DNA from: Paracoccaceae bacterium | GTDB taxonomy: Bacteria; Pseudomonadota; Alphaproteobacteria; Rhodobacterales; Rhodobacteraceae | Assembly (NCBI GenBank): GCA_024636555.1 | Contig: JAGXGW010000061.1 | Span: 62,001-126,000 of the forward strand | DNA length: 64,000 bases | Direction of reading: 5' to 3' | Shown here: positions 8,497-17,417 of the stretch, one piece after another | Layout: each line of letters starts with the position of its first letter | Numbering within the stretch: the stretch's first letter is position 1 | The notes under the pieces: model-generated | Seen by the model: the letters and a program-made list of their open reading frames with translations, nothing else | The model's database searches: none | Told to the model about the DNA's origin: nothing | Translations under genes and position numbers: made by a program

Positions 8497-9302
8497 CAGG
8501 TGAACGCCAGCAGGCGGGCGCGGTCGATCGTGCCCAGTTCTCGCGGCACCGGGGTCAGCGGCACAAAGCTGACCGACATACCGGAGGGGCGCCAGTCACA
8601 GATGCCGAAGCCGCGCCCCTCGATCAGCCGCATATCCACGGTTTCCAGCAGATCGACGCTGGAGTTCAGCCCGATCGAGACGATGATGGGAATGCCATGC
8701 CAATGGCTGACGCGGTTGATGTGGATATGCCCCGACAGGATCGCTGCGATATTGTGACCCCTGAGAGTCGCGGCCAGACGCTCGGTGCTGGCCATGTCGA
8801 TACTGCCCCACGGCAGGCCATCCGCGTCGATCCTTGGCGGGTGGTGCATCACGATGATCTTGGGCTTGTCCTCATGCTCGGCCAATGCCGCCTCCAGCAG
8901 CGCGAATTGGTGCGCACAGATCGTGCCCGCGACATGCCCCGCAAGCGAGGTATCGAGCGTGATGACATGCAGCCCGCTGTGCAGGCTCTCGTGGAAATAC
9001 GGCTCCTCCGTTCCGTCGTGGCCCCATGCCGCGTAGAACCCCGCCCGCTTGTCATGGTTGCCCAGTGCCATCAGCAGCGGGGCCTTGAGCGGGGCCAGAT
9101 GGTCGCGCAGCAGATGATAGCTGGCGGTATCGCCCAGATTGGTCAGGTCGCCGCTTGCGACAACAAACGCGGGCTGCGTCTCCATCGCGTTGATCGCCGT
9201 AATGACCTGTGTCAGCGTCCGGGCATTCTCGGACCTGTCGCCCGGATCTCCGGCATCGGGATGCGACAGATGCAGATCGGTCAGGTGGATGATGCGGATC
9301 AA
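8496..9302 (-). CDS. Metallophosphoesterase, class III cyclic-nucleotide/phosphodiesterase-like
   Basis: This 268-residue protein has all the calcineurin-like metal-binding blocks: DLH (Asp9, His11), SGDLTN, GNHD, MHHPP, and the late GHIH. Nearest known types are CpdA (cAMP phosphodiesterase) and GpdQ (glycerophosphodiesterase). Its ATG lies in a 4-nt ATGA overlap with the end of the upstream ABC ATPase gene, and its end overlaps the phosphatase gene. That makes it part of a seven-gene transport-plus-hydrolysis operon and favours a nutrient phosphodiester substrate over cAMP. Confidence 0.85.
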   Translation of the reverse strand: MIRIIHLTDLHLSHPDAGDPGDRSENARTLTQVITAINAMETQPAFVVASGDLTNLGDTASYHLLRDHLAPLKAPLLMALGNHDKRAGFYAAWGHDGTEEPYFHESLHSGLHVITLDTSLAGHVAGTICAHQFALLEAALAEHEDKPKIIVMHHPPRIDADGLPWGSIDMASTERLAATLRGHNIAAILSGHIHINRVSHWHGIPIIVSIGLNSSVDLLETVDMRLIEGRGFGICDWRPSGMSVSFVPLTPVPRELGTIDRARLLAFT

Positions 9303-10084
9303 GGGGATACTCCTGCGGCTTTCAGCAATGTCTGGGTATAAAGATGCGCGGGGCGGTGCAAGACCTGCGCGGCGGGGCCTGATTCAAGCGGCTTGCCGTG
9401 CTGCATGACAAGGATATGGTCACAGATCGCGGCGACAACGGCAAGATCGTGGCTGATGAACAGGATGCCAAGGCCCAGTTGATCCTGAAGATCCATCAGC
9501 AGATTGAGGATCTGGGCCTGCACCGAGACATCCAGCGCCGAGACTGCCTCGTCTGCGACCAGAAGCGCGGGCCGCGTGACAATGGCGCGGGCGATGGCGA
9601 TGCGCTGGCGTTGCCCGCCGGAGAACTCGTGCGGATATTTCTCGGCATCGCGGGGATGCAGCCCCACCTGTTCCAGCGCCTCGGCCGTGCGTCTGGCGGT
9701 GTTGGCATCCACCCCGATGGCGCGCAACGGCTCCGCGATGGACCAGCCGATCTTGCGGCGCGGGTCCAGCGATCCGAACGGGTCCTGAAACACCATCTGG
9801 AATTTCTGCCGCAGCTTGCGCAACTCCGTCGCCGACAGGGCGTGCAGATCCTGCCCCTGAAACAATACCTGACCGGAATCGGGTTTCTCGAACGCCATGA
9901 CCATACGCGCCAGCGTGGACTTGCCAGACCCGGATTCGCCGACGATACCCAGCGTCTCGCCCGCGCGGATGGTGAAGCTGGTGCTCTCGACCGCTGTCAG
10001 CACCGCAGGCGCGCGCAGTAGCGACACGCGCGGCAGGCGGTAATGGCGGCTCACAGACCGGACCTCGATCAAGGGGGCGCTCAT
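9299..10084 (-). CDS. Peptide/nickel-type ABC transporter ATP-binding protein (DppF-like)
   Basis: This 261-residue ATPase has Walker A GESGSGKST, signature FSGGQRQR, and Walker B LLVADEAVSALDVS with the switch His in ISHDLAV. The preceding [19 protein letters not shown] stretch is typical of the second ATPase of Dpp/Opp importers. I chose ATG 10084, which overlaps the end of the DppD-like gene by ATGA; the 40-residue upstream extension is shadow sequence. It lacks the long C-terminal Cys-rich tail of DppD-like partners, as some DppF-like proteins do. Confidence 0.88.
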   Translation of the reverse strand: MSAPLIEVRSVSRHYRLPRVSLLRAPAVLTAVESTSFTIRAGETLGIVGESGSGKSTLARMVMAFEKPDSGQVLFQGQDLHALSATELRKLRQKFQMVFQDPFGSLDPRRKIGWSIAEPLRAIGVDANTARRTAEALEQVGLHPRDAEKYPHEFSGGQRQRIAIARAIVTRPALLVADEAVSALDVSVQAQILNLLMDLQDQLGLGILFISHDLAVVAAICDHILVMQHGKPLESGPAAQVLHRPAHLYTQTLLKAAGVSP

Positions 10085-11052
10085 CGGGCTTGCTCCTCCA
10101 GCAGATGGCAGGCGGCTTGACGATTGTCTGCCACCAGCCTTGTAGCGGGTCTCCGTGTTGCGCAATGGGCCAATTCCACCGGACAGCGCCCCGCGAAACG
10201 GCACCCCTGCGGCAGCGCATTGAGCGGCGGCACCGATCCGGGAAGGGAGGGAAGGCGCCGCCGTGTGCCATCGGCATTGCGCGCCGGAACCGTCGGATCA
10301 GGGCGGGCGGCCAGCAGGCCGCGCGTATAGGGATGCATGGGTGCGGCCAGCACATCCGCCGTGGCTCCGCGCTCTACCATATCGCCGCCATACATCACGA
10401 CGATGTCTTGCGTGGTGCGGGCCACGGCGGCTAGGTCATGCGTGATGAACACCAGTGCCATGCCGCGTTCGCGCGCCAGCCGCACCAGCAATTCGGTGAT
10501 GCGCAGCGCGACATTCGCATCCAGCGCCGTGGTCGGCTCGTCCGCGATCAGCATCACGGGATCACAGGCCAGCGCCAACGCGATCAGCACGCGCTGCCGC
10601 TGCCCGCCGCTCAGCTCGTGGGGAAACTGGCGCATCCGGTCCACCGGTTCGGGGATGCCCACCTCCTCGAACAAAGCCAGCGCGCGCTTGTGTGCGGCAC
10701 CCCGGCTCAGCCCTTCATGCACGCGCATCGGCTCCATCACCGTATCGCCGACCCGCCGCAGCGGGTTAAGTGCGGCCATCGGTTCCTGAAAGATCATCGC
10801 GATCCGTCTGGCACGCAGCACCTGCCACTGGGCCTCGCTGGCCCCTGCCATGTCGCGCCCGTCGATGCTCAGCCTGCCCGACAGTTGCGCAGAGTCCGGC
10901 GCCATCCCCATCAGACACAGCGCCAGCATCGTCTTGCCTGACCCGCTCTCGCCGACGATGCCCAGCCGGTCGCCCTTGCGGATCGTCAGGGTCGCGCCGC
11001 GCAGGGCGGTGCCTGCCCCGAATCCGACCGAGAAATCATCAAGCTCGATCAT
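10081..11052 (-). CDS. Peptide-type ABC transporter ATP-binding protein (DppD-like)
   Basis: This 323-residue protein has Walker A GESGSGKT, Q-loop IFQEPMAALNP, signature LSGGQRQR and Walker [13 protein letters not shown]. Its C-terminal oligopeptide-transporter extension has the spaced cysteines of the family (GCRFAGRCPVELAHC, probably an iron-sulfur or zinc site). It pairs with the DppF-like ATPase to drive the importer. It starts directly after the permease stop codon, with no gap. Confidence 0.9.
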   Translation of the reverse strand: MIELDDFSVGFGAGTALRGATLTIRKGDRLGIVGESGSGKTMLALCLMGMAPDSAQLSGRLSIDGRDMAGASEAQWQVLRARRIAMIFQEPMAALNPLRRVGDTVMEPMRVHEGLSRGAAHKRALALFEEVGIPEPVDRMRQFPHELSGGQRQRVLIALALACDPVMLIADEPTTALDANVALRITELLVRLARERGMALVFITHDLAAVARTTQDIVVMYGGDMVERGATADVLAAPMHPYTRGLLAARPDPTVPARNADGTRRRLPSLPGSVPPLNALPQGCRFAGRCPVELAHCATRRPATRLVADNRQAACHLLEEQAR

Positions 11053-11874
11053 CTAGCGCTCCCGTCTCAGGCGCGGCTCGGACATGTCGCGCAAACCGTC
11101 CCCCAGCAGGCCGAATCCCAGAACCGCCACCACGATGCACAGGCCCGGATAGATGGCGAGCTGCGGGGCCAGATACATCAGCGTCTGCGCCTCCGACAAC
11201 AGTCGGCCCCAGCTTGCGGCAGGCGGTTGCGCGCCAAGGCCGAGATAGGACAGCGCCGCTTCGGCCAGTATCGCCACGGCGAATTCAATGGTGGCCTGCA
11301 CGATGATGACCGCACCGATATTGGGCAGGATGTGATCACGGCTGATCGCAAAGCGGTTCATGCCCGCCGCCCGCGCCGCCGAGACGTAATCCAGCGTCCA
11401 GATCTGGTTGGCCGCCCCACGGGTCACACGGGCAAACACGGGGATGTTGATAAAGGCGATGGCCAGCACCGCATTGCCGAGCGAGGGGCCGAACACCGCC
11501 GCCAGCATGATCGCGAAAAGCAGCGCCGGAAAGGCAAAGCCGAGATCGGCCAGCCGCATCACCCCGTCCTCGACCCAGCCCCCGATGGCAGAGGCCATAA
11601 GCCCCAGCGCCACCCCGATGGAGCCGCCCATCAACACCGCGATCAGCGCCACGCTCATCGAGTTGCGCGCCCCAGCCATCAGTTGCGAGACAACATCGCG
11701 GCCAAGCTGATCTGTGCCCAGCCAATACGTGGAAGAGGGGGCCGCGAATTTGTTGGAAATGGCCATCTGCGTGGAATTATGCGGTGTCCAGACCAGCGAC
11801 AGCGCGGCGGTGCCCACGACAAGGGCCACCAGCACGCCGCCGATGACGAAATTGGTGGGCAAGCGGCGGGTCAT
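11053..11874 (-). CDS. Peptide-type ABC transporter permease (DppC-like)
   Basis: This 273-residue inner-membrane protein has an N-terminal helix, the LGTDQLGRDVVSQLMAGAR segment that defines DppC/OppC permeases, and about five further helices. The EAA coupling motif ARAAGMNRFAISRDHILPN and the late LSYLGLGAQPP are present. It forms the translocation pore with the DppB-like permease and overlaps its gene by 4 nt. Confidence 0.9.
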   Translation of the reverse strand: MTRRLPTNFVIGGVLVALVVGTAALSLVWTPHNSTQMAISNKFAAPSSTYWLGTDQLGRDVVSQLMAGARNSMSVALIAVLMGGSIGVALGLMASAIGGWVEDGVMRLADLGFAFPALLFAIMLAAVFGPSLGNAVLAIAFINIPVFARVTRGAANQIWTLDYVSAARAAGMNRFAISRDHILPNIGAVIIVQATIEFAVAILAEAALSYLGLGAQPPAASWGRLLSEAQTLMYLAPQLAIYPGLCIVVAVLGFGLLGDGLRDMSEPRLRRER

Positions 11875-12815
11875 GCGCGCGCCTTCAGGCGGGGGTCGAT
11901 CACGACATAAAGCAGATCGACCACGAAATTGGCGGTCACCACGATGGCCGCAAACAGCATCACCAGCGCCTGCACCGTCGGCAGGTCGCGGTTCGAGATC
12001 GACTGGAAGATCAGGCGGCCCAGCCCCGGCAAATAGAACACGTTTTCAATGACGATGGTGCCGGTGACAAGCGAGGCGAATTGCATGCCGACGATGGTGA
12101 CGATGGGCACCATCGCATTGGGTAGCACATGCCGCCAGAGCACGCGCCGCCGCGACAGGCCGGAGGCGCGGGCGGTGCGGACAAAATCCTGCCGCATCAC
12201 CTCGAGCGCGGCAGAGCGTGTGACGCGCGCCAGCACCGCCGATTGCACGACCGCCAGCGCGATGGTCGGCAGGATCAGCGAACGGATCGCCGCCATCGGA
12301 TCGGACCAGCCCGCAAAGCCGCCGGGCGGCAGCCAGCGCAGGTTGACGGCGAAGAGCAGCACCAGCAGCATCGACAGCCAGAAAGCAGGCACCGCGATGC
12401 CAAGTTGCGACAGGAACATCACGCCCCAGTCCCCGAACTTGCGATGCTGCGCCGCCGCCCCGATGCCCAGACCAAGCGCAAGGATCAGCGTCACCACCAT
12501 GCCCGCCACCGCCAGTGACACCGTCATCAGAAGCCGCTCCACGATCAGATCGGCCACCGGCACACGGAAGGAATGACTGATCCCGAAATCACCCTGAAGC
12601 GCGTTCCAGACCCAGTTCACATAGCGGGTCAGCAGCGGCTCGTTCAGCCCGAGTTGTTCGCGCAAAGCAGCCAAGGCATCCTCGGTGGCGTCCATGCCCA
12701 GGATCGTCAGCGCGGGATCGCCGGGCAGCACGTTCATCACGGCAAAAACCACAACCGAAACGGCCAGAAGGGTCAGGATGAACCCGACAGTGCGGCGGAA
12801 AATGAAATATCCCAT
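11871..12815 (-). CDS. Peptide-type ABC transporter permease (DppB-like)
   Basis: This 314-residue permease has the DppB start (RTVGFILTLLAVSVVVF then NVLPGDPA). It has the family loop LGLNEPLLTRYVNWVWNALQGDFG, the EAA motif ARASGLSRRRVLWRHVLPNA, and the C-terminal VVIDPRLKA. It follows the binding-protein gene after a 45-nt gap that is filled by a perfect hairpin, so the permeases are probably expressed at lower level than the binding protein. Confidence 0.9.
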   Translation of the reverse strand: MGYFIFRRTVGFILTLLAVSVVVFAVMNVLPGDPALTILGMDATEDALAALREQLGLNEPLLTRYVNWVWNALQGDFGISHSFRVPVADLIVERLLMTVSLAVAGMVVTLILALGLGIGAAAQHRKFGDWGVMFLSQLGIAVPAFWLSMLLVLLFAVNLRWLPPGGFAGWSDPMAAIRSLILPTIALAVVQSAVLARVTRSAALEVMRQDFVRTARASGLSRRRVLWRHVLPNAMVPIVTIVGMQFASLVTGTIVIENVFYLPGLGRLIFQSISNRDLPTVQALVMLFAAIVVTANFVVDLLYVVIDPRLKARA

Positions 12816-12827
12816 AAGAGCTCAGCC

Positions 12828-12853
12828 GGTCGCGGAGGCGAACCTCCGCGACC
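12828..12853 (-). promoter_or_regulatory. Perfect GC-rich hairpin between binding-protein and permease genes
   Basis: GGTCGCGGAGG at 12828-12838 and its exact complement at 12843-12853 enclose a 4-nt loop, read as TTCG on the transcribed strand. It starts 8 nt after the binding-protein stop and has no T-run. It is probably a 3'-end stabiliser or partial attenuator that raises binding-protein mRNA over the permease mRNA. Confidence 0.7.
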
Positions 12854-12860
12854 TTACCTG

Positions 12861-14354
12861 TCAGCCGCCGTTGCTCACGCCCTTGAGCGGCATGTAGACC
12901 ACCGGCGAGGAAGACCAGTACCCCTCGACCTCGGTGCGGAAAACACCCAGCAGCGGCAGTTGGAACAAAAAGCCATGCACTGCCTGATCGCTCAGATACC
13001 GCTGGCCTTCACGCAACAGTTCGTCGCGTGCCTCGGGGTCGGCCTCTGTGCGGATACGCTCCCACAGGTCGTTGAAGGCCGGATCGTCGTAGCCATAGAA
13101 GTAGTCCGGCCCGCGCGCGAAATTGCCCATATCGTTGGGGGAGGTATGCGCGATGATGGTCATGTCGTAGTTCTTCTTGGAATAGACTTCGTCAATCCAG
13201 AACCCCCATTCCACATTCTCGACACGCGCGTCGATGCCCGCATCCGAAAGCTGCGCCTGAATGATCTCGGCAGAGCGTGTCGCATAGGGGAAGGGCGGCA
13301 CGCGCAGGGTCATCGTCGTACCTTCGACGCCTGCTTCCGCGAACATCTCGCGCGCCTTGTCGGTATCATGCGGATAGGCATCGGTCAGATCGACATAGGC
13401 GGTGCCATGCGGCGGGTAGAAGCTGCCGATGGGTGTGGCTTGCCCGTACATCGCGCCGTCGATGATCTCGTCCCGGTCGATCGCGGTGGCCACGGCGCGG
13501 CGCACATCGATATTGTCGAACGGCGCTTTGGCGTTGTTCATCGCAAGGATCACTTCGCCCTCCGTCGAGCCGATATTCACGCGAAAGCGCGGATCGGCCT
13601 CGAATTGCGGTAACAGCTCCGGCGCCGGAAAGCCGGGAAAGGCGTCCAGTTCCTCGGCCATCATGGCGGCGGTGGCCGCGGCGGGATCAGAGATGAAGCG
13701 GAACTCCACCCGCTCCAGCGCGACATTGTCCGCCTCGCGGTGATCGGGGTTCTTGACCAGTATCAGGCGGTCGCCACGGGTCCAGCGTTCAAATTTGAAA
13801 GGGCCGGTGCCGACGGGCGCTGTCGCGTTGGTCTCTGCAGAGCCTTCGGAAACGATAATGCTGTCGCCTTGCCCCATGTTGAACAGGAAGAACGCATCCT
13901 GTTTCGACAAGGTGATCTCCACAGTCAGCGGATCAATCGCGGTGACGGTATCTATCGTCGCGAACTTCGCCTTCGAAGGGTTCACACTGTCTTCCGCCAT
14001 GGCGCGGTTGAACGAAAACAGCACATCCTCCGAGTCAAACGTGGATCCGTCATGAAACGTCACACCCTCGGCCAGCGTGAACGTATAGGTCAGCCCGTCC
14101 TCCGACACCTCCCAGCCCGTGGCGAGATTCGGCTGCACTTCGCCATTCTCGGCAACGATGGTCAGCGCCTCGTAGACGTTCATCGTCAACATACCGTTGA
14201 TCGAGGCGGTCGCATCCGCTGTCGGATCAAGCGAGGTGGGCTCTTGCTGCAAGCCGATAACGATCTGGTCGGCGGAGGCAGAGGCTGTGGAAAGGCCAAG
14301 GCCAAGCGACAGCGCCAGCGTGGTGATGGTCAACGTTCTGGAAAGATCAGGCAT
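12861..14354 (-). CDS. Peptide-type ABC transporter substrate-binding protein (SBP_bac_5)
   Basis: This 497-residue periplasmic protein has a signal peptide (LTITTLALSLGLGLSTASASA). It has the family-5 hallmarks LDPTADAT near the mature N terminus, LATGWEVSEDGLTYTF, VTFHDGSTFDSEDVLFSF, and GTGPFKFERW. Substrates of this family include di- and oligopeptides, opines, glutathione and sugars; the sequence alone does not decide. I chose ATG 14354 because the signal peptide follows directly; the frame extends to 14420. It is the first gene of the seven-gene operon that ends in two phosphohydrolases. Confidence 0.9.
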   Translation of the reverse strand: MPDLSRTLTITTLALSLGLGLSTASASADQIVIGLQQEPTSLDPTADATASINGMLTMNVYEALTIVAENGEVQPNLATGWEVSEDGLTYTFTLAEGVTFHDGSTFDSEDVLFSFNRAMAEDSVNPSKAKFATIDTVTAIDPLTVEITLSKQDAFFLFNMGQGDSIIVSEGSAETNATAPVGTGPFKFERWTRGDRLILVKNPDHREADNVALERVEFRFISDPAAATAAMMAEELDAFPGFPAPELLPQFEADPRFRVNIGSTEGEVILAMNNAKAPFDNIDVRRAVATAIDRDEIIDGAMYGQATPIGSFYPPHGTAYVDLTDAYPHDTDKAREMFAEAGVEGTTMTLRVPPFPYATRSAEIIQAQLSDAGIDARVENVEWGFWIDEVYSKKNYDMTIIAHTSPNDMGNFARGPDYFYGYDDPAFNDLWERIRTEADPEARDELLREGQRYLSDQAVHGFLFQLPLLGVFRTEVEGYWSSSPVVYMPLKGVSNGG

Positions 14355-14687
14355 CTGGATGGTCCCATGTGCTGCAAAAAATCCGCTCAGGATGGCTGGA
14401 CGCGTCCTGTTGCCCGTCAAGTCTGCACAGGCATGAAACCTGTGGTCAATCCAAATGAGACCAGAAAGCGGTTCATTTGAAAATCTTCACGCGGCTGTCA
14501 TACTGCAATTCTGACGGGTGAGCCTTTGGCCGCATGGTGCCAATTGTCCGCTTTGAGTTGTGATGGTCGCTTTCGTGCTCCGCATCCAACGCCATGCAGC
14601 GTTTACATTCTGCCTAAATTTTACCGTTTGATAAAAAAAAGATTCGTGAAATACTGACCTCAATAAAGAAAAACAGGAGAGGTTCAG
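14355..14687. promoter_or_regulatory. Divergent control region between the importer operon and preT
   Basis: This 333-bp gap feeds both operons. For preT, TTGATA at 14628-14633 and AATACT at 14650-14655 (16-bp spacing) form a plausible sigma-70 promoter in an A/T-rich tract, followed by an AGGAGAGG ribosome-binding site. A dyad TGGTC (14443-14447) and GACCA (14459-14463), 11 bp apart, could be an operator. A clear promoter for the minus-strand operon is not visible. Confidence 0.35.
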
Positions 14688-16010
14688 ATGACGACAAAAG
14701 CCCTGTCGGAAGGGATCGTGGCAGCGCGGCTTGATCCTGCCGCCTATGCCGATCACTTTTCCGACCTTCACCCGCCGCTGGATGATCACGAGGCGCTGGT
14801 GGCTGCGGATCGCTGCTATTTCTGCCACGATGCACCCTGTATCACGGCCTGTCCCACCGATATCGACATCCCGCTGTTCATTCGCCAGATCGCCACGGGC
14901 ACACCCGAAGCGGCAGCGCGCACGATTTTCCAGCAGAACATCATGGGCGGCATGTGCGCCCGCGTCTGCCCCACCGAAACCCTGTGCGAGCAGGCCTGCG
15001 TGCGCGAAAAGGCCGAGGGCAAGCCGGTTCTGATCGGGCAGTTGCAACGCTATGCGACGGACACTTTGATGGCGCAGGGCGTACATCCGTTCACCCGTGC
15101 GGCACCCACGGGCAAGCGCATCGCTGTTGTCGGCGCGGGGCCTGCGGGGCTCTCCTGCGCGCACCGTCTCGCCATGCTGGGCCATGATGTGACGGTTTTT
15201 GACGCGCGTAACAAGGCGGGCGGGCTGAACGAATACGGGATCGCCGCCTACAAATCCGTGGACGGCTTCGCCGAGGCCGAGGTGGAATGGCTGCTCAAGA
15301 TCGGTGGCATCACGATCAAGACAGGTGCCGCATTGGGCCGCGATGTGACTTTGGCCGAATTGCAGTCCGACCATGATGCGGTCTTCCTTGGTATGGGGCT
15401 GGGCGGCGTCAACGCGCTGGGCGTTGCGGGCGACGACAAGGTGGGCGTGACGGATGCGGTGGATTTCATCGCCAACTTGCGCCAAGCAGCGGACCTGTCC
15501 CTGTTGCCCGTGGGCCGCGATGTCGTGGTCATCGGTGGCGGCATGACAGCGGTGGACGCTGCCGTGCAGGCGAAACTGCTGGGTGCGCTCAATGTCTCGC
15601 TCGTCTACCGCCGTGGCCGCGACCGCATGAACGCGAGCCGTTTCGAGCAGGATCTGGCCGCCTCCAAAGGCGTGCGGATCATCACCAACGCAAGCCCCGT
15701 GGCCGTGCATGGCAACGGATCGGTGCGCGAGATCGAGTTCGAATACACCGACGATGATCTGACCCCGACGGGACAGAAGTTCCGCCTTGCCGCCGATCAG
15801 GTCTTTCGCGCCATCGGCCAGACGCTGACGGGCGAGGGGTTGCCCGCCATCGAGCGCGGAAAGATCGCTGTTACCGGCGCTGGCCGCACCTCGGTGGCCG
15901 GTATCTGGGCGGGGGGCGATTGCGCCATGGGCGGCGACGATCTGACAGTGACGGCCGTGGCCGAGGGCCGCGATGCCGCGATGGATATTCACACCACATT
16001 GATGGGCTAA
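14688..16010 (+). CDS. preT: NAD-dependent dihydropyrimidine dehydrogenase subunit PreT
   Basis: This 440-residue subunit is homologous to the N-terminal part of mammalian dihydropyrimidine dehydrogenase and to the glutamate synthase small subunit. The N-terminal domain has the cysteine sets for two 4Fe-4S clusters (RCYFCHDAPCITACP and CARVCPTETLCEQAC). An FAD-binding GAGPAGLSCA near residue 150 and an NAD-binding GGGMTAVD near residue 285 follow, and the protein ends with GIWAGGDC. With PreA it reduces uracil and thymine using NADH. The two genes are 23 bp apart. The dihydropyrimidinase expected for complete pyrimidine breakdown is not in the window. Confidence 0.93.
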   Translation: MTTKALSEGIVAARLDPAAYADHFSDLHPPLDDHEALVAADRCYFCHDAPCITACPTDIDIPLFIRQIATGTPEAAARTIFQQNIMGGMCARVCPTETLCEQACVREKAEGKPVLIGQLQRYATDTLMAQGVHPFTRAAPTGKRIAVVGAGPAGLSCAHRLAMLGHDVTVFDARNKAGGLNEYGIAAYKSVDGFAEAEVEWLLKIGGITIKTGAALGRDVTLAELQSDHDAVFLGMGLGGVNALGVAGDDKVGVTDAVDFIANLRQAADLSLLPVGRDVVVIGGGMTAVDAAVQAKLLGALNVSLVYRRGRDRMNASRFEQDLAASKGVRIITNASPVAVHGNGSVREIEFEYTDDDLTPTGQKFRLAADQVFRAIGQTLTGEGLPAIERGKIAVTGAGRTSVAGIWAGGDCAMGGDDLTVTAVAEGRDAAMDIHTTLMG

Positions 16011-16033
16011 GCGCCTGTAGGGAGACCAGCAAA

Positions 16034-17338
16034 ATGGCCAATCTCACCACCGAATTCGCGGGCATCCGTTCGCCCAACCCGTTCTGGCTGGCCTCGGCCC
16101 CGCCCACCGACAAGGAATACAACGTCCGCCGCGCCTTCGAGGCAGGCTGGGGCGGGGTCGTGTGGAAAACACTTGGCGAGGCAGGCCCGCCCGTCGTCAA
16201 CGTCAACGGCCCCCGCTATGGCGCGATATGGGGCGCAGACCGCCGCCTCTTGGGTCTGAACAACATCGAACTCATCACCGATCGCCCGCTGGAAGTGAAC
16301 CTGCAGGAGATCAAAGCTGTCAAACGCGATTATCCCGACCGCGCCATGGTCGTTTCTCTGATGGTGCCCTGCGAGGAAGCGGCGTGGAAGGCCATCCTGC
16401 CTCTGGTCGAGGAAACCGGCGCGGACGGGATCGAGCTGAACTTCGGCTGCCCGCACGGCATGTCCGAACGCGGCATGGGCAGCGCCGTGGGACAGGTGCC
16501 CGAATATATCGAGATGGTCACCCGCTGGTGCAAGCAGAACACGCGGATGCCGGTGATCGTGAAGCTGACGCCGAACATCACGGATATCCGTAAACCGGCC
16601 GCCGCCGCCCATGCAGGCGGGGCCGATGCGGTCAGCCTGATCAATACGATCAATTCCATCACCTCGGTGGACCTTGATCTCTTCGCGCCCGAACCGGTGA
16701 TCGACGGCAAGGGCGCGCATGGCGGCTATTGCGGGCCGGCGGTCAAACCCATCGCGCTGAACATGGTGGCCGAAATCGCCCGTACGCCCGAACTGGCCCA
16801 CCTGCCGATCAGCGGCATCGGTGGCGTCACCACATGGCGCGATGCGGCCGAATTCATGGCGCTGGGCGCGGGCAACGTGCAGGTCTGCACCGCTGCCATG
16901 ACCTATGGCTTCAAGATCGTGCAGGAGATGATCTCGGGCCTCAGCCAGTGGATGGACGAGAAAGAGCTGACCGCCACATCCCAGATCGTGCGCCGCGCCG
17001 TGCCGAACTGCTCCGACTGGCAACACCTCAATCTCAACTACGTGGCCAAGGCCAAGATCAATCAGGACCTCTGCATCAGCTGCGGCCGCTGCTTTGCCGC
17101 CTGCGAAGATACCAGCCATCAGGCCATCGCCATGTCGCCGGAGCGTGTGTTCACCGTCAAGGATGATGAATGCGTCGCCTGCAACCTCTGCGTCAACGTC
17201 TGCCCCGTGCAGGATTGCATCACGATGGAGGCGATGACACCGGGAACTGTCGATCCGCGTACAGGTAAGGTGGTCGAGGCCGACTACGCCAACTGGACCA
17301 CGCATCCGAACAATCCGGGGGCTGTGGCGGCGGAATAG
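16034..17338 (+). CDS. preA: NAD-dependent dihydropyrimidine dehydrogenase subunit PreA
   Basis: This 434-residue catalytic subunit has an FMN-binding dihydroorotate dehydrogenase-like barrel with SAPPTDKE, the NFGCPHGMSERGMG loop around residues 136-149, and KLTPNITD. It ends in two ferredoxin-type cluster motifs (CISCGRCFAAC and CVACNLCVNVCP). Electrons come from PreT through these clusters. I chose ATG 16034 because GGAGA precedes it and because homologues start at this MANL-type N terminus; the open frame upstream belongs to the end of preT in another frame. Confidence 0.94.
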   Translation: MANLTTEFAGIRSPNPFWLASAPPTDKEYNVRRAFEAGWGGVVWKTLGEAGPPVVNVNGPRYGAIWGADRRLLGLNNIELITDRPLEVNLQEIKAVKRDYPDRAMVVSLMVPCEEAAWKAILPLVEETGADGIELNFGCPHGMSERGMGSAVGQVPEYIEMVTRWCKQNTRMPVIVKLTPNITDIRKPAAAAHAGGADAVSLINTINSITSVDLDLFAPEPVIDGKGAHGGYCGPAVKPIALNMVAEIARTPELAHLPISGIGGVTTWRDAAEFMALGAGNVQVCTAAMTYGFKIVQEMISGLSQWMDEKELTATSQIVRRAVPNCSDWQHLNLNYVAKAKINQDLCISCGRCFAACEDTSHQAIAMSPERVFTVKDDECVACNLCVNVCPVQDCITMEAMTPGTVDPRTGKVVEADYANWTTHPNNPGAVAAE

Positions 17339-17417
17339 GTGTAACGAAAGATGGTGGCGGAACATACCGGCTCGGGCCGCTTGACGGGGCATTCTCCGGC
17401 TTTGAGAACAGCGGTTT

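Noticed and set aside
14487-15992. 501-codon minus-strand open frame opposite preT
   Set aside because: Composition typical of an antisense shadow; preT carries all expected cluster and cofactor motifs.
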